This document shows positions 1 to 13,000 of a stretch of 64,000 nucleotides of DNA, in pieces. The stretch spans positions 25,689,268-25,753,267 of the forward strand of contig NC_080074.1 of assembly GCF_949987535.1 (NCBI RefSeq). Direction: 5' to 3'. Origin of the DNA: Balaenoptera acutorostrata (taxonomy: Eukaryota; Chordata; Mammalia; Artiodactyla; Balaenopteridae). Position 1 is the first letter of the stretch, and the number at the start of each line of letters is the position of its first letter. The notes under the pieces are model-generated. The model did no database searches. It was not told the DNA's origin and saw only the letters and a program-made list of their open reading frames with translations. Both the position numbers and the translations under genes were made by a program.

Positions 1-623
1 GCTGAAATCTTCTGTTTTCTCACCCACTGGAAGGAGGATGTGAAGGGCATCATATATACCTCGTTCCATTAGGGGAAGAGATCCTACTAGACTCCCACCC
101 AGACCCAGGCTGGAGGGAAGGGAGGAAGAGTCCTGAGGAGGCAGGGGAGGGCCCCGCCGTGGAGCAGTGGGGTGACGGGAGGGTGAGGAGGCTTCCAGCT
201 CAAGGGAGAGCAAGAGAGAGCGGAGATCTTGGGCAAGTTGCGTTCAGCACGGCTGAAGCGCTGAAGCGCGGCAGGCGGAGGTGACTGCAGGCCTCCAGAG
301 CCGGGGAGTTCACGTGAATAAGAAGTCACAGAAGGCTGTTTTTGGTTCTGCTTGCAGGTTTTGGGTCTGGTGACATTATTTTTTAAAATATCCACAAATA
401 ACTTTTTTTGAATAGGTAATATGTTCACATACATCAAAATTCAAAAGGCTTAACAGGTTACTTGGTTGAAACATCTACCTCTCACCTCTGTTTCTCCGCC
501 ACCTCACTTCCCCTCTCCACAGGCAAACCACGCCATGAGTTTTTTGAGATTCCTTCCGGAGTATTTTACATAGGTATGAGCAAACTTTATATATATTCTC
601 CTTCTCCCTTTTATAGAAAAATA

Positions 624-918
624 GGGCTTCCCTGGTGGCGCAGTGGTTGGGAGTCTGCCTGCTAATGCAGGGGACACGGGTTCGAGCCCTGGTCTGGGAA
701 GATCCCACATGCCACGGAGCAACTGGGCCCATGAGCCACAATTACTGAGCCTGCGCGTCTGGAGCCTGTGCTCCGCAGCAAGAGAGGCCGCCATAGTGAG
801 AGGCCCGCGCACCGCGATGAAGAGTGGCCCCCACTTGCCACAACTAGAGAAAGCCCTCACACAGAAATGAAGACCAACACAGCCATAAATAAATAAATAA
901 TTAAAAAAAAAAAAAAAA
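624..918 (+). mobile_element. tRNA-derived CHR-type SINE, full length
   Basis: It starts GGGCTTCCCTGGTGGCGCAG, has an internal Pol III B-box-like GGTTCGAGCC, and ends in (AAAT)n then A16. No clear target-site duplication was found. Confidence 0.93.
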
Positions 919-1986
919 GGCAGTCATCCATAATCTTATTCTGTCAGACTCCCCGACCACACACAAGCCCTTATCTTTCCAGTTAGGGACCCTGATTCCA
1001 ACCGTCCTTTGGCCCGCCAGGAACTCTAATCCGCCGCCTCTACCTCTTCATGGTCTCTCACACCTCTGGTGTCTGCACCTTGCCACGCTTCACTAAACCA
1101 CCCCTAGGCAGACACGTCTACCCAAAAGGTAGAGAATATCTAGTGCAGATATTGATGGGACCTTGAAGGCTTTTAAGCAGGGTAGTGAGGTGATTAGAAA
1201 GAATGCTCTAGCAGAAAACACAAGACAGAGGGAAGAAAGCCGATCTGATAACTTTTTTCAAACTTATGCAATAGTCCACAATAAAGTGGTAACAAATGGA
1301 TGGACAAAAGTAAGTATCTGGGGCAAAACTGATAAACCCATCCAACAGAGACCAGGTGTCTTGGTAAAGACTGAGTTCCCAGGAGATGATAGAAAACCCA
1401 AAATAACTGTCTTAAACCAAGTGGAAGTTATTTCTCTCTTAAGGAAAAGAAATCCAGTCCACAGGGGCCTTCCACGACCACCAGAGACCTGGCTACTTCC
1501 AGCCCATAGCTCATTCTACGCTGCTGCTCTCCCATCCTCGCAATGGTTCCAACCTCATGATACAATGTGATAGTTAGAGCTTTAGCCATCAAGTCTGTAT
1601 TCCAGATAGCAGAATAGGCAAAGCATTTATTAAAGAAATCCCTGTTAAGGACTCTTCCTAAAAGTCATAATTGACAATTCTGCTTACCTTCCATTGGCCA
1701 GAACTTAGTTACATGGCCATAACTTCAAAGAAGGCTGGGAAACGTAGTCTTCTGGGAGGCCACGTATCCAGCTAAACATTGAAGGCTTTACTACTAAAAA
1801 TGAAAAGAAATATATCAATTGCGGAACAGCTAATGGTCTCTACCATGTCAGATGTATTACCTGGAGAGGAAAGGAGAAAGGCAAATTGTTAAGGAGTGTG
1901 TGAGGCATTGGATTAACTTTTAGATTCTCTACCCCCAGAATTGTTCTTTCCCAAACACATCTCTGTTTTTTGCCCCATGCCTTGGT

Positions 1987-2187
1987 TCTTTTTTTTTTTT
2001 AATCAATTAATTAATTAATTAATTTTTGGCTGCATTGGGTCTTCGTTGCTGCATGCGGGCTTTCTCTAGTTGTGGTGAGCAGGGGCTACTCTTCGTTGCT
2101 GTGCTCAGGCTTCTCATTGCCGTGTCTCCTCTTGTTGCGGAGCATGAGCTGTAGGTGCGTGGGCTTCAGTAGTTGAGGCGCGAGGGC
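1987..2187 (-). mobile_element. Older CHR-type SINE, 5'-truncated, antisense
   Basis: A T-rich tail and TTGGCTGCATTGGGTC lead into a diverged body that stops before the tRNA head. CATGCCTTGGTTCTT before it and CATGCCTTGATTCTT after it are an imperfect target duplication. Confidence 0.85.
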
Positions 2188-2209
2188 CATGCCTTGATTC
2201 TTGCTACTA

Positions 2210-2440
2210 TTTCAACCTGGAAAGCTGCCCACCTCCCATTCCCCATGCTCAATCCTACAGCCCTTACCACTTTTCCTATTAAAATCCTGCCTGTCCTTCA
2301 AGCCTCATCTCAAATGCTACACCATCCATGTTGTTATTCTTGACCTTCCCTAAAGGGAAAGAACCTGTCCCTCTAGAAATTCATTTATAGTTCTCCTTGG
2401 GCCTTGGCCTTCATCTCAACATCATGCTATCTTAGGTCAT
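2210..2440 (+). repeat. L2-type fragment
   Basis: It contains the L2-like phrases for the 3' region (CCTGCCTGTCCTTCAAGCCT and following text). Diverged; boundaries approximate. Confidence 0.5.
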
Positions 2441-2869
2441 TGGCATAGCTTATAACAGAATGTAAATTATCCAGCAGGTAGGACAGAAACTCCCCTCACT
2501 CTATTCTAGGTAGCATAGTGTAGTAGAACACACTTAATATCTGCAAACTGTACTGACTATTTAAAGAAGGGAAAGGTCTATGTGAAGTAAGGGGGAAAAG
2601 AAATGAGAAGTCTTTATACCCTTTTAAGGAAAGCGTTAATGCACCAATTGCAATTCCCTGAATTTCCTGAATGTAAATGCATTTCAAAACATATGATCAT
2701 TGCTAACGTTGCAGACTGTTTTTAGAGGCCTAATTCAGTGTGATTTGCTTCTCATTTCCCAGGTCTTCCTAAAAACTCACGCTAACAAAACAAGGGAAAA
2801 AATAAGTATTAAAATTATCAAAATAGACAAAATAAAAGCCAGCCGAAATAATGATACTAGCTAACACAT

Positions 2870-3040
2870 AACAAAGGATCATTTTAGGCCAAGCACAGTG
2901 CTGAGCATTTCACAGACATGGTCTCATTTCATCCTTTCAACAACCCCACAAGGCAGAGGTATCTCAATTATCCTGAGGGGACTGAGGCCTAGAGGGATTA
3001 AGTAACTTTGCAAGGTAGAGTCGCAGGGCAATAGAGCTGA
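2870..3040 (-). repeat. MIR, antisense
   Basis: It shows the reversed MIR core: CTCATTTCATCCTTTCAACAACCCCACAAGG, then GGACTGAGGCCTAGAGGGATTAAGTAACTT. Boundaries approximate. Confidence 0.75.
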
Positions 3041-3139
3041 AGTACCTCCTGCTCATATGGCTCTGTAAATACGTGTGCATTTCTTTTCATAAAACTTTAT
3101 GTAACTCATCTTTTTCATCCTTAATAAAATCTCCTTTTG

Positions 3140-3358
3140 ATTGGAGTTTGGGATTAGAATGGATAAACAGGATGGATATATATACAGGATGGATAAACAA
3201 CAAAGTCCTACTGTATAGCACAGGGAACTATATTCAATATCCTGTGACAAACCGTAACGGAAAAGAATATGAAAAAGAATATATATATAAAACTAAGTCA
3301 CTTTGCTGTACAGAAGAAATTAACACAACATTGTAAATCAACTATACTTCTACAAAAT
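3140..3358 (+). mobile_element. 5'-truncated L1 insertion
   Basis: It carries the L1 3' UTR text ACTGTATAGCACAGGGAACT and TTGCTGTACAGAAGAAATTAAC. It is bounded by a perfect 15-bp duplication TAAAATCTCCTTTTG at 3125-3139 and 3359-3373. A short internal ACAGGATGGATA repeat lies at the 5' end. Confidence 0.85.
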
Positions 3359-3701
3359 TAAAATCTCCTTTTGTATATACACCCTGATATTATCTTTATT
3401 ATAAAGAAGCATGGAAAGCTTCATTTTAAAAACTCAATCCACCATTGGATATGAATAACACTCGTATTGTTTGTGAATTGTTAATTTTGTACACTCTATA
3501 TTTGGGAGTCAGTGGTATCTTAGAAAACAATTCCTATTGCATATCTATCTTTTGATTCATCTATTAATCAATCTGAGGAATTCATTTGTGGTTGTCTGTG
3601 GATATCTCTTCTTGAACACAGAGGTGTAAACTCCGTGGGTTACTGGTAATCAATAATGGAAGATGATGATATTGACATTCTTTTATTAAAACAAACAAAC
3701 T

Positions 3702-4056
3702 GGGCTTCCCTGGTGGCGCAGTGGTTGAGAATCTGCCTGCTAATGCAGAGGACACGGGTTCGAGCCCTGGTCTGGGAAGATCCCACATGCCGCGGAGCAA
3801 CTACGCCCGTGAGCCAGAACTACTGAGCCTGCGCGTCTGGAGCCTGTGCTCCGCAACAAGAGAGACCGCGATAGTGAGAGGCCCGCGCACCGCGATGAAG
3901 AGTGGCCCCCACTTGCCACAACTGGAGAAAGCCCTCGCACAGAAACGAAGACCCAACACAGCCAAAAATAAATAAATAATTAATTTAAAATGAACATCTG
4001 CTTATAAATAAATAAATAAATATGGGGAGGAATAATATTAAAAAAAAAAATCCTCA
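3702..4056 (+). mobile_element. CHR-type SINE with extended two-part tail
   Basis: The full body is followed by (AAAT)n, about 60 bases of extra sequence and A11. The 14-bp duplication AAAACAAACAAACT lies at 3688-3701 and 4057-4070, so the extra sequence belongs to the insertion. Confidence 0.9.
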
Positions 4057-5239
4057 AAAACAAACAAACTATCCTTTCTCCAGTAGGAAGATAATTTGAT
4101 TGTGTATTCTTCTACTAAATCAATTCTACTGCATCATATTTGTCACCCTAGATCTGGTGACACCAGGAACACTTTTAGGCCTCAAAAGGTGTTTGCTAAC
4201 ACTCAATCATGCCATGGATTCTTAGACCCTATGGAATTAGGATTTATGCACGTGTAAGGTATTCCATGTCATAGTTTAGGATGTTTTTATTTTGTTTTCC
4301 TATGGCTTGCAGGGGCCAACACAAGGATACCCAAATGTATAGCCTCTTTTTGTGTTGCTGGGATCAGATTTAATTGTTAGATCACTTCGATACAGAATGG
4401 AGTGATGCAGCACTTTCCAACTGCTCAATTCATCGTCTCTAGAAATCCTTTCACCTCTAAACATGTTAGTTTCCCTCTCCCTAAAAACATAAAAAATGCT
4501 TTCTCAGCACCATACTCCTCCTTATTCCTCTTTTTTTCTTCCCTTCTCACACTGGCCACACGTCTTGAGAGAACAGCCTCTGCCCTATTTCCTCTCTGCT
4601 CTTTTATTGCTCAGTCACTGTTCTGTGGCGCCCACCTTCAACTAAACCACAAAAGTCAACAAAACCACCATCTTCCCACCTCCATCCCACTGCCAAATCC
4701 AAGGAAGACTTTTTACTTCTTATTGTAATGGCCCTCTAGGCTGTATTTGACATTGCTGCTTGGCTCTTTCTAGTTTATTTCATGAGTTCCTCTTACTCTA
4801 GCACCACCCACCCACCCCCCCCGTTTAAATAAAATTTCAGCTTTATTGCAGTATAACTGACAAATAAAATGTTAAGATATTTAAAGTGCGCGTCGTGGCG
4901 ACTTGGTATACGTATACATTGTGAAAGGATTTTTCCCATCCTCTAGCCTTTTTTTCTTAAATTCTGGTGTTCTCCCAGCTTCCCACCTGTTTTCACTGCG
5001 CTTTTTACACACTGTCCTTGGGCTGAGTTTACCCACTGTCATAGTTTCACCCACCACATTATGTGATACTCTCATATCTACCTGAAACTTCCCCAGAGCT
5101 ACTGACTTAAATACCCAAGTGTCTCAAGGACATCTCCACTCTGACTCCCATACATTCTCAAACTCCATTTGTCCCAAATTAAACTTAGAGCTTTCCCACC
5201 TAAATCTGTCCTCTTCACGTAGTCTCTTCCTTTGTTTAA

Positions 5240-5865
5240 TGATTATCCAGCCACTGAAGCCAAGAATCTGAGAAATCATCTTAGGCTCCTTCTTAATGTG
5301 AAACCACTTATCTCTTACGTATTCCTTCTTCTCTATCCGTACTTATTACATATTACATATGAACTATGTCAGGCCCCCAGCATCTTCTTCCTGGACTATT
5401 TTAACAGTGGTTTCCCAACTCTCCTGACTCTGGTTTTGATACCTCATACCCATTCTCTGAACACTACCAGTGTTCGTTTGATAACATGAATCTGACCATG
5501 TCACTCCCCCTGCATAAAATTCTTCAAATGAGTCCCCCATTCATGCATTCAAGATTAAAGGTCCAGCGGTTTAAGGTCCTTTGACACGCGTCCTTTTCCA
5601 ATTTTGCCAGTTTCAACTCTGAGGTTCCATTTTTTTAGGCAAGTCGTCCTTCAACCCCTTCCTCACTTCCAGGATGTCCCAGCTCTGCACTCCCCTTTGC
5701 GGCCACTGCACACTCATATCATAGAATTCTCTCATTACGGCATACTGAGGTAATCCTTCTAAGTTTCTAAGGCGGGAATGTGGCTTGTTTCCATTTTAGA
5801 TCTCCAGGGCCTGGAAATGTACATAATGAGCACTAAATAAATACTTGTTGAACTGACAGAACTGA
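5240..5865 (+). repeat. L2 LINE 3' region
   Basis: It contains the L2-like series from GAATCTGACCATGTCACTCC to the 3' end GAGCACTAAATAAATACTTGTTGAACTGA. Heavily diverged. Confidence 0.7.
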
Positions 5866-5972
5866 GGCTCATTTGTACTGGGTTGCCAACATGGAAAGCA
5901 GTAACAAAACAGCTTTAAAATATAAATCTTGACGTTGTCTCTTTCTTTCACAATTGCTTTTGAAATGTTTGT

Positions 5973-6172
5973 NNNNNNNNNNNNNNNNNNNNNNNNNNNN
6001 NNNNNNNNNNNNNNNNNNNNNNNNNNNNNNNNNNNNNNNNNNNNNNNNNNNNNNNNNNNNNNNNNNNNNNNNNNNNNNNNNNNNNNNNNNNNNNNNNNNN
6101 NNNNNNNNNNNNNNNNNNNNNNNNNNNNNNNNNNNNNNNNNNNNNNNNNNNNNNNNNNNNNNNNNNNNNNNN
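5973..6172. other. Assembly gap of exactly 200 N
   Basis: Two hundred N characters, probably a scaffold placeholder and not a measured length. Open frames crossing it are artefacts. Confidence 0.99.
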
Positions 6173-7419
6173 TACTTTCTAACTCCAGATGCAGCTCTCT
6201 CCGGGTTCATGGTCCTTCCTACCTTTGATTCTTATCACTCTTCTCTTCTAATAATTTAAGCTCTTCAAGCTTTCTAAGGATGTCTCAATACAATTTGTTA
6301 ATAGTTGGTTCCCAGAAGCAAATAATATTGCGCTTTTTAGAAAATGACTTCTACAAGCTCTCTAGCCACTTGAATGACGAAAAACTTGTTTAGATTTGTG
6401 GAATGTTATTAAATTATTTTATCTGTACAACATAACCTGTTTTCAGTGTTCTTATTCAAATTGTCTGATAGTACTTGGATTGTACCTTTCACCTGAAGAA
6501 TTTCATAGATAAGCATTTTAGAAATAAGAGGAACAAGAAAAGGCCAGCCACAATGTATTTGCATAGAGTAGTGTGGCAATAGCTACCAAAGCCCAGCAAT
6601 AAGCAATCAGATAACGTATTTTGTAGACTTGATGGAGGGAAATGAATAGGGTCAGTTAATTGGGCATAATAAGTTTAGATAAGAGTTGGTTGTTTTCATG
6701 ATTTTTTCCTGCTTGAGTAATAGGCCTGTATTTTGAGTTCATTAATATGAACTAATATAGCATGTAACTTTCTTACTTTGTGATTTAGCAATTTGCTAGA
6801 CTAATTATGATTTGAAAAATAGGTCGACTCCTCTATGTATTGATTTGCAGTCACCCCAAGTACTATAAGGAAAATAAATAATTAAAGCATTATAAGCAAG
6901 ATGATAACTATTTCCCTATAGGTTGTACTTTGGTCTGCTTCAAGTGCCAGGCTATTGTTTATTGCAGACAGCTTTGCCCAGGCAGGATCGGCTGAACTTA
7001 AGTCCTGTTTCAATGCAATCTCTCTTTTTATTAAAAGAAAGTGAATTTTGATAGTTTATCACTGCTTAATATGACCTTGCACTCTCACTTATTTATGAAA
7101 ATAAAACGTTTACCTCTGTTCCATGAGTAAGCAAGAGTCAGGGTGCTTAAATTTTGAAAAGAATGTCCCTTCAACGTCCCAGTCTAAAAACCTGCCTGTT
7201 TTTGCATTCCCCAAATCTCAAGAGAAGATTTTTAAATGACTAATTCTAAATTGTCAACTATCCAGTTTCCTTTGTTTTTCTTTCTTATTACTATTTTTGA
7301 TCAATTGCTTAATAACATTTATCAGTGAAATTTGAAGGGAAATTTCTTAAGTAATTTGGGAGTGATGGCTGAGGTCAGGACTTGAGATACACAGCTTAAA
7401 CATTGCATTTTCTATTTTC

Positions 7420-9200
7420 TCTTGGTCCAGGACTTGTTTCATGCATTACTTGGCACCTGCTGTTTCTCCGGCACTGTGTTAAACCCTGGGAATGCAAGCC
7501 TAAGTAACTTTTTCTTTTTAAGAACCCTCAGTCTAATGGAGAAATAAATCACTATAATGTGGTACAGTAAGTGCTGCTGGAGAGGGTCGGGCCAACTGCT
7601 ATAACAAACACAGAGGATACGAAAATGGTTTCACAAAAAATAGGTATAGTAGTCTTCTGATTCAGAACAGATTTGAAAAGTTTAGGAAATACAGGAAATA
7701 GAATGTGTTCCACTGGGAAATGACCCAAATAATTCACCCTTATGGTTAGGAGTAGTATAAACGTAAGTAGTTTATATACATAAGATACTCCAATCAAGTT
7801 TTTACAACAAATCAGATACTCAGAAATAGGTGCCAGAATATAACAAAGGAGTAACTTATTCTTAAGCTATAAAATCTAATGTTTCTGAATATGCAAATGC
7901 AGGAAGATATATCAGTCTAATTCAGAGTAAGGGCAACAGTTGAGGGACCCAAAAAAAAGAGAGTACCCCAAAAGAAATAATTGCCCATTGGGAGGGAAAC
8001 AGGTGATACTCATAACAAATTTGGCTGCTCTTAAAAAAAGAAAAAGAAAGGGAAAGAATAATACAACCAGGAGGGAAATCTCTTCCCAACCAAAAATTGT
8101 TGACTCTAGAGAGGTAAGAATAAAATTGTTAAAATTTCCTGAGTTTATCACCGTAGTTAACTGATACAAAAGAAAGGTGACTGGAAAGTGGCTGTTTCTT
8201 GGCAGTCTAACTCCTCATGCTATTCCAGGCCAGATTTCAAGGGAAAGATGCCAGAGGTAGGAAGGTTAGTGAGCAGTTCTAGTTCAGGGCCTGACCTAGG
8301 GTGGTGGTAGAAGAAAAGAAAAAGCATGAGGACAGTGTAAAAGAAAAACTTGTTAACTGGCTATGGGAGATTGGGAAGTGGGATCAGTTGTGGATTAGTT
8401 GAATGTTTCAAACCTTAGGTAAGTTGAGGAGTTTCATCAACGAAATAGAGAAATAAGCAGAGAGAGCAAACTTAGGGGACACAGTGGTGGCTTTGTTTTT
8501 AGAATTTTTAGAAGCCTATTGAATATGAGATGACATTTCCCATGGAAATGTCAAGCAGGCAGTTAGAGATATCTGCTGAAGTCCTGGGCAGGGGGTGAAG
8601 CTATGAAATAGACGGGTAGTCATCTGCACAGAGGTTCTAGGTGAAGGTGTGGGCATGAGCGAGAACTAGGGAATGAAGAATACGGTAAGAAAACCAAAAG
8701 GCCAAGGCTAGCACATAGGGGCATATCCATATTTAGGAGTTAGAAAGGAGGGGGAGGAAAAAACCATTAGACAAGGAGGAGAACCATTGATGTGTAAAGT
8801 CAAAGCAGCCAAGGAGAGGGCTTCAAACAGATGCTGCGGTCCATTAGGGCTATGAGCGGCAGAGGTCAAGGTTACTGAACAGAAAAGACCTGTTGTTCAG
8901 GAGGACTGCCCTTTCTGTGGCAGAGGAGCTAGAAGCCAGATTGAAGAGGGGGAAGGGAGGAGAGATTGATGAGGAATTGGAAATAACAGCCATAGATTGC
9001 CCTTGAAGATTAAGAAAGGAAGGAGAAAAATAGAATAATTATCAGAGTGGACAGAAGGATTGAGTGAAGTTTTAAAAATAATATGGAAGGCTGGTTTAGG
9101 TTGATTGGAAACAGTCTTGTGGCGTAGAAAGATTGAAGATTCTAGAAAAGTAGTTGAGAGATAATGAAAGGGTATGGTTTCTAGGGCTCAGATAGAGGAT
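7420..9200 (+). repeat. Ancient purine-rich interspersed repeat, fragments
   Basis: Fragments match a mammalian repeat whose text I recognise but cannot name: a 'CACTGTGTTAAACCCTGGGAATGC' head, later 'TCAAGCAGGCAGTTAGAGATATCTG' and 'TGATGTGTAAAGTCAAAGC'. Related fragments occur at about 1160-1230, 30005-30500, 35590-35860 and 55290-55530. Confidence 0.45.
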
Positions 9201-9871
9201 TATTGGGATGGAAAATCCTCAGACACTTGCTGACCCTCCCTTCCTGCCCAGAACAGTTGTCTTTAATCGGCCATAGCAAGTAGATATGCTCTCCCACTCC
9301 TCTATAGGGTCATTTGGTTAGAGTTGCCATACCAGGTTGGGCTTTTTCTAGATACACAACAGCAGTGAGGTACAGTCTACTTATTTGCCTAACAGGTGCC
9401 AAGGTTTGTTTTAATTTGGGGATATATGAAAGTAGTACAGAACAGTAGGACTATATGAATTCTAGGTAGAAATATATGGTAAGATATATTGAGGAGTCAT
9501 GATGAAAGAAACAAGTTATAGATGGATTTTTTCCTAGTAGAGAAGTTAAGTTTTAGGAGACAGAAGCAAAGGCATTTTAATTTAGATCTGACTTTTACTT
9601 AAAGCTGGAAATTTGTGTGACTGTCCCAGAATTACCTAACAATATATATGCAAATCTTAGAGCCCCCCAAAAATTTCAGGAAGTTTAAAGTCCCATGAAT
9701 TGGGACCTATGCTAACTTTCAACTCCGTTAATTCCTGTCTTTCACTATCTTACTCTCCCTAAGCAAGTAGTTCTACTCTGTAGTCATTGTAGTTAGCCTA
9801 TATGCTATATTAGTTTTCTCTGGTGCCTAAAACTATATTCTTATCATATAAAAATATTAATTTAATTCTAG

Positions 9872-10002
9872 ATTCTGGATACAAAGGACCTTACAATAGA
9901 AAAAGTGGTCATCAATGGACAAGAGGTCAAATACGCTCTTGGAGAAAGACAAAGTTACAAAGGATCACCAGTGGAAATCTCTCTTCCTATTGCTCTGTGC
10001 AA
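9872..10002 (+). CDS. LTA4H: LTA4H exon 2
   Basis: Acceptor TTCTAG, donor AA|GTACGA. It reads [13 protein letters not shown] through ISLPIALCK in the N-terminal beta-sandwich domain. It begins in phase 0 and ends with two bases of the K codon. Human has IALSK, so there is a Ser-to-Cys change. Confidence 0.95.
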
Positions 10003-13000
10003 GTACGAATGTTCTCATCTTTCTCTTTTATAGCTAAATAAGGGGGATATATATTTTTATGTAATTTAGATATTTTTTTCATTTCCTATTTTTAGTTTGT
10101 GTGTGTGTAGTAACTGATACACTACTCCTACCAATCTGCTGTTCCGATTGAAGCTTATAGTGAAAATTACATGTTCTTAAGATATTAAAGAAGTTCATTG
10201 TATAAGGTACTCCAGAATAGGACTTTTGATAACTGTTAACTTCTTTACTCATCATTTTAGTAATACCTAGAGTGATGGTGGGAGCATGCCACCTTAAGGA
10301 GGCGTTTCAGGATCACCTGGGAAGCTTTACAAGCTGCACATTTTTCACCTTCTCCCCAGAGGCCAGCCACTTTTATTAATGGAATAACAACAGTGGCAAA
10401 CATAGAACCATTTCTATGTACTTAAAAAGTGCTGGAGATGTATTCTTTCATCTAATCCTTATAGTAACCCTTTGTGGTATGATCTGCATTTTATAGACGA
10501 GGAAAGGGAACCTCAGAGAGAGAAGGTAACTTATTTAAGAAAGCGGTAGCCAGAACTGTCATATTGGGAGTATATCCCACTCCTAGATATACTGGGGAGG
10601 GAAAAAAGGGTGGAAAACCGTTGGCCTAGAACAAGGTCAATCTACCCCACCTTTCAGCAGTCAGTGTTTTCATGCCTTCTCTTCCCATTTAAGAAAAAGA
10701 AAGAAACTCTCACACATAATTTGTGAGATCTCTCATTAACCATATTGTACAGATGAAGCACCTACCGCATAGGGAGGTCGAATAATTTGTCCAAATTCAC
10801 AGCACCAGTTAGTGGTAGGTTCAAGCACAGGCACAGCCGCTGGTCTCCAGGGCTCTTGCTGTTTCCTCGTTAACAGTACTGCTCAATCTATCTGGGGTGA
10901 AGGACCAGTTTTTGTTAGTTCCACTCCACCAAAGGCTGATACTTTTGTGAAATGCAGTAAAAATGAATTCCTAGGAAGAAGAGATTAAATACAAACACAT
11001 ATATTTTATTATAGGTTCAACAGACATAAGAATTTATTCTCAAGTTCTTGACTTAACTTGTCCAGTAACAGTTTGCAGACTAGCACTGCCCTATGTTATG
11101 CTCTGGCACCCACCACGGTGGTAGCTGAAGTTCCAAAATTATTTCTTCTACCTTCCCACCACTATAAAAGATTACATGATATCACAGAAAAAAAGTTGGG
11201 GTATTCAACTAATATTAGTTCCTGTTACATCTTCATAAGCAGTTACCATGTAGAGAAAAGAACCCATAGGCTGGCATTCAGGTAGGAACATGTGAGGCAG
11301 ACATTCCTAAAACTTACTCTCAAGCAGTGATGAGGGGCTTCCCTGGTGGCGCAGTGGTTGAGAGTCTGCCTGCCAATGCAGGAGACACGGGTTCGAGCCC
11401 TGGTCTGGGAGGATCCCACATGCTGTGGAGCAACTGGGCCTGTGAGCCACAACTACTGAGCCTGTGCGTCTGGAGCCTGTGCTCCGCAACAAGAGAGGCC
11501 GCGACAGTGAGAGGCCCGCGCACCACGATGAAGAGTGGTCCCCACTCGCAACAACTAGAGAAAGCCCTCGCACAGAAACTAAGACCCAACACAGCCAAAA
11601 ATAAATAAGTTAATTAATTTCTTTTAAAAAAGTTAAGGGAAAATATATCTTAAAAAAAAATCAGTGATGAGACTTCGTAAAATATTATTTATATTATTTG
11701 TGTTATTTATGTATTATGAATTCAAATTTTAGTTAGATTGAATTGTACTCTACTAATGTATTTGTTCCTTTCATACAGAAATCAAGAAATTGTTATAGAA
11801 ATTTCTTTTGAGACATCTCCAAAATCTTCTGCTCTTCAGTGGCTCACTCCTGAACAAACTTCTGGGAAGGAACACCCCTATCTCTTTAGTCAGTGCCAGG
11901 TAAAAAGACTTGGAATGATTTATTATCCCCAGCTCATGCAGTTGAATGAAGCAAAGTGGACAGTGGTCTTATGGATACCTGGGTCTTACCTAAGATAGTA
12001 CTTTATTTTATCTTATATTATTAAAACTACATACATTTTCATTTATACCTGTCATTATTGACACATTCATATATTACATTTAAAAAGAAACTTCCTTCAA
12101 ATTTGAAAACATGTCTACCTAGATTGGACTATCTAGGTCATATTTATATTCACATCCTCAGCACCTAGCATAGAACTTGGCATAGAGTGGGAACTCAATA
12201 AATGGTCATAAAATGAAAGGAAAACACTGTTAAACAAAGTAGATACCGGTTATGAAAATTGCTAACAATAAAGAAGGGGAAAGGGAAAGATCAGATTTCC
12301 CATTCCTCTCCAGACACCATTGCCCAGAGGTAACCATTGAGTTGGCGTGTTGCCTTTCCAGATTTTTCTTATACATTTACAAGTGTACATATTATGTACA
12401 TATATTGAATGTACCTTTAAAATGATATGGTTTAGACCACATCTGTTTTCTGTGTAACAACTAAGAATAGAGAACCACATAATTAGAGACAATCTGTCAC
12501 AAGGATAATAAGTATCAAACTTTCTTCTGAAAAAAAAAGACTAATTCTTTTAGTAATCAAATAGTTTACAATTAAAGGAACTCGCTTCATTAAACATTGA
12601 CTATATTTCCAAGCACTGTGTAAGGTACTTCACGTATTTAATCCTTTTAATATTCCTCTGTGATAGATACTATGGTAGGCTCACATTTGAAAACAAGTCT
12701 ATCAAAAAGGAAGCAATGTTGACACCTGTATAGACGTGTTTACTTTCTATTGCCAATTGAAATTTTTTTTTTTTTCTAAGAAACCCATAGTTCACTAATC
12801 TGGAAGAGATATCATGTCCTAGGCAAGAATGTACCAATTATGTACTCTCTGTCTCTTATCTGATTTTCATCAGTAATTCGTATGTAATGTCCGTTGGCAA
12901 GAAATGCAAGATTTGTGAGTCAGGAGAATGTGAATTTTCAACATACTATTCCATTTCTTGTTGGACACAGTTTTTGAAATAGAGGAAAGAGATTTCAGTT

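Larger units (their letters stand above)
1..9871. other. Noncoding stretch read as LTA4H intron 1 / upstream region
   Basis: I find no segment encoding the expected LTA4H N-terminus. Contents include a SINE at 624, a truncated antisense SINE at 1987, L2 at 2210, MIR at 2870, L1 at 3140, a SINE at 3702, L2 at 5240, the N gap, and from 7420 to 9200 fragments of an old purine-rich interspersed repeat. The opening 100-310 is GC-rich with some CpG but has no exon I can support. The stretch 6173-7400 shows nothing recognisable. Confidence 0.6.
10003..11778. other. LTA4H intron 2
   Basis: It contains antisense MIR-like segments (10380-10570, 10735-10855), a possible MER5 fragment at 10270-10340 and the SINE at 11335. 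The remainder shows nothing recognisable. Confidence 0.7.

Noticed and set aside
200..310. GC-rich patch as a CpG island or LTA4H exon 1
   Set aside because: Too short, few CpG, and no frame encodes the LTA4H N-terminus.
660..720. tRNA gene from the GGTTCGAGCC B-box
   Set aside because: This is the tRNA-derived head of the SINE, repeated throughout the window, without a foldable tRNA.
1163..1570. 135-codon + strand open frame
   Set aside because: No recognisable domain, no Kozak or splice context; it overlaps old repeat sequence.
5869..6259. Open frames across the N gap
   Set aside because: Artefacts of undefined bases.
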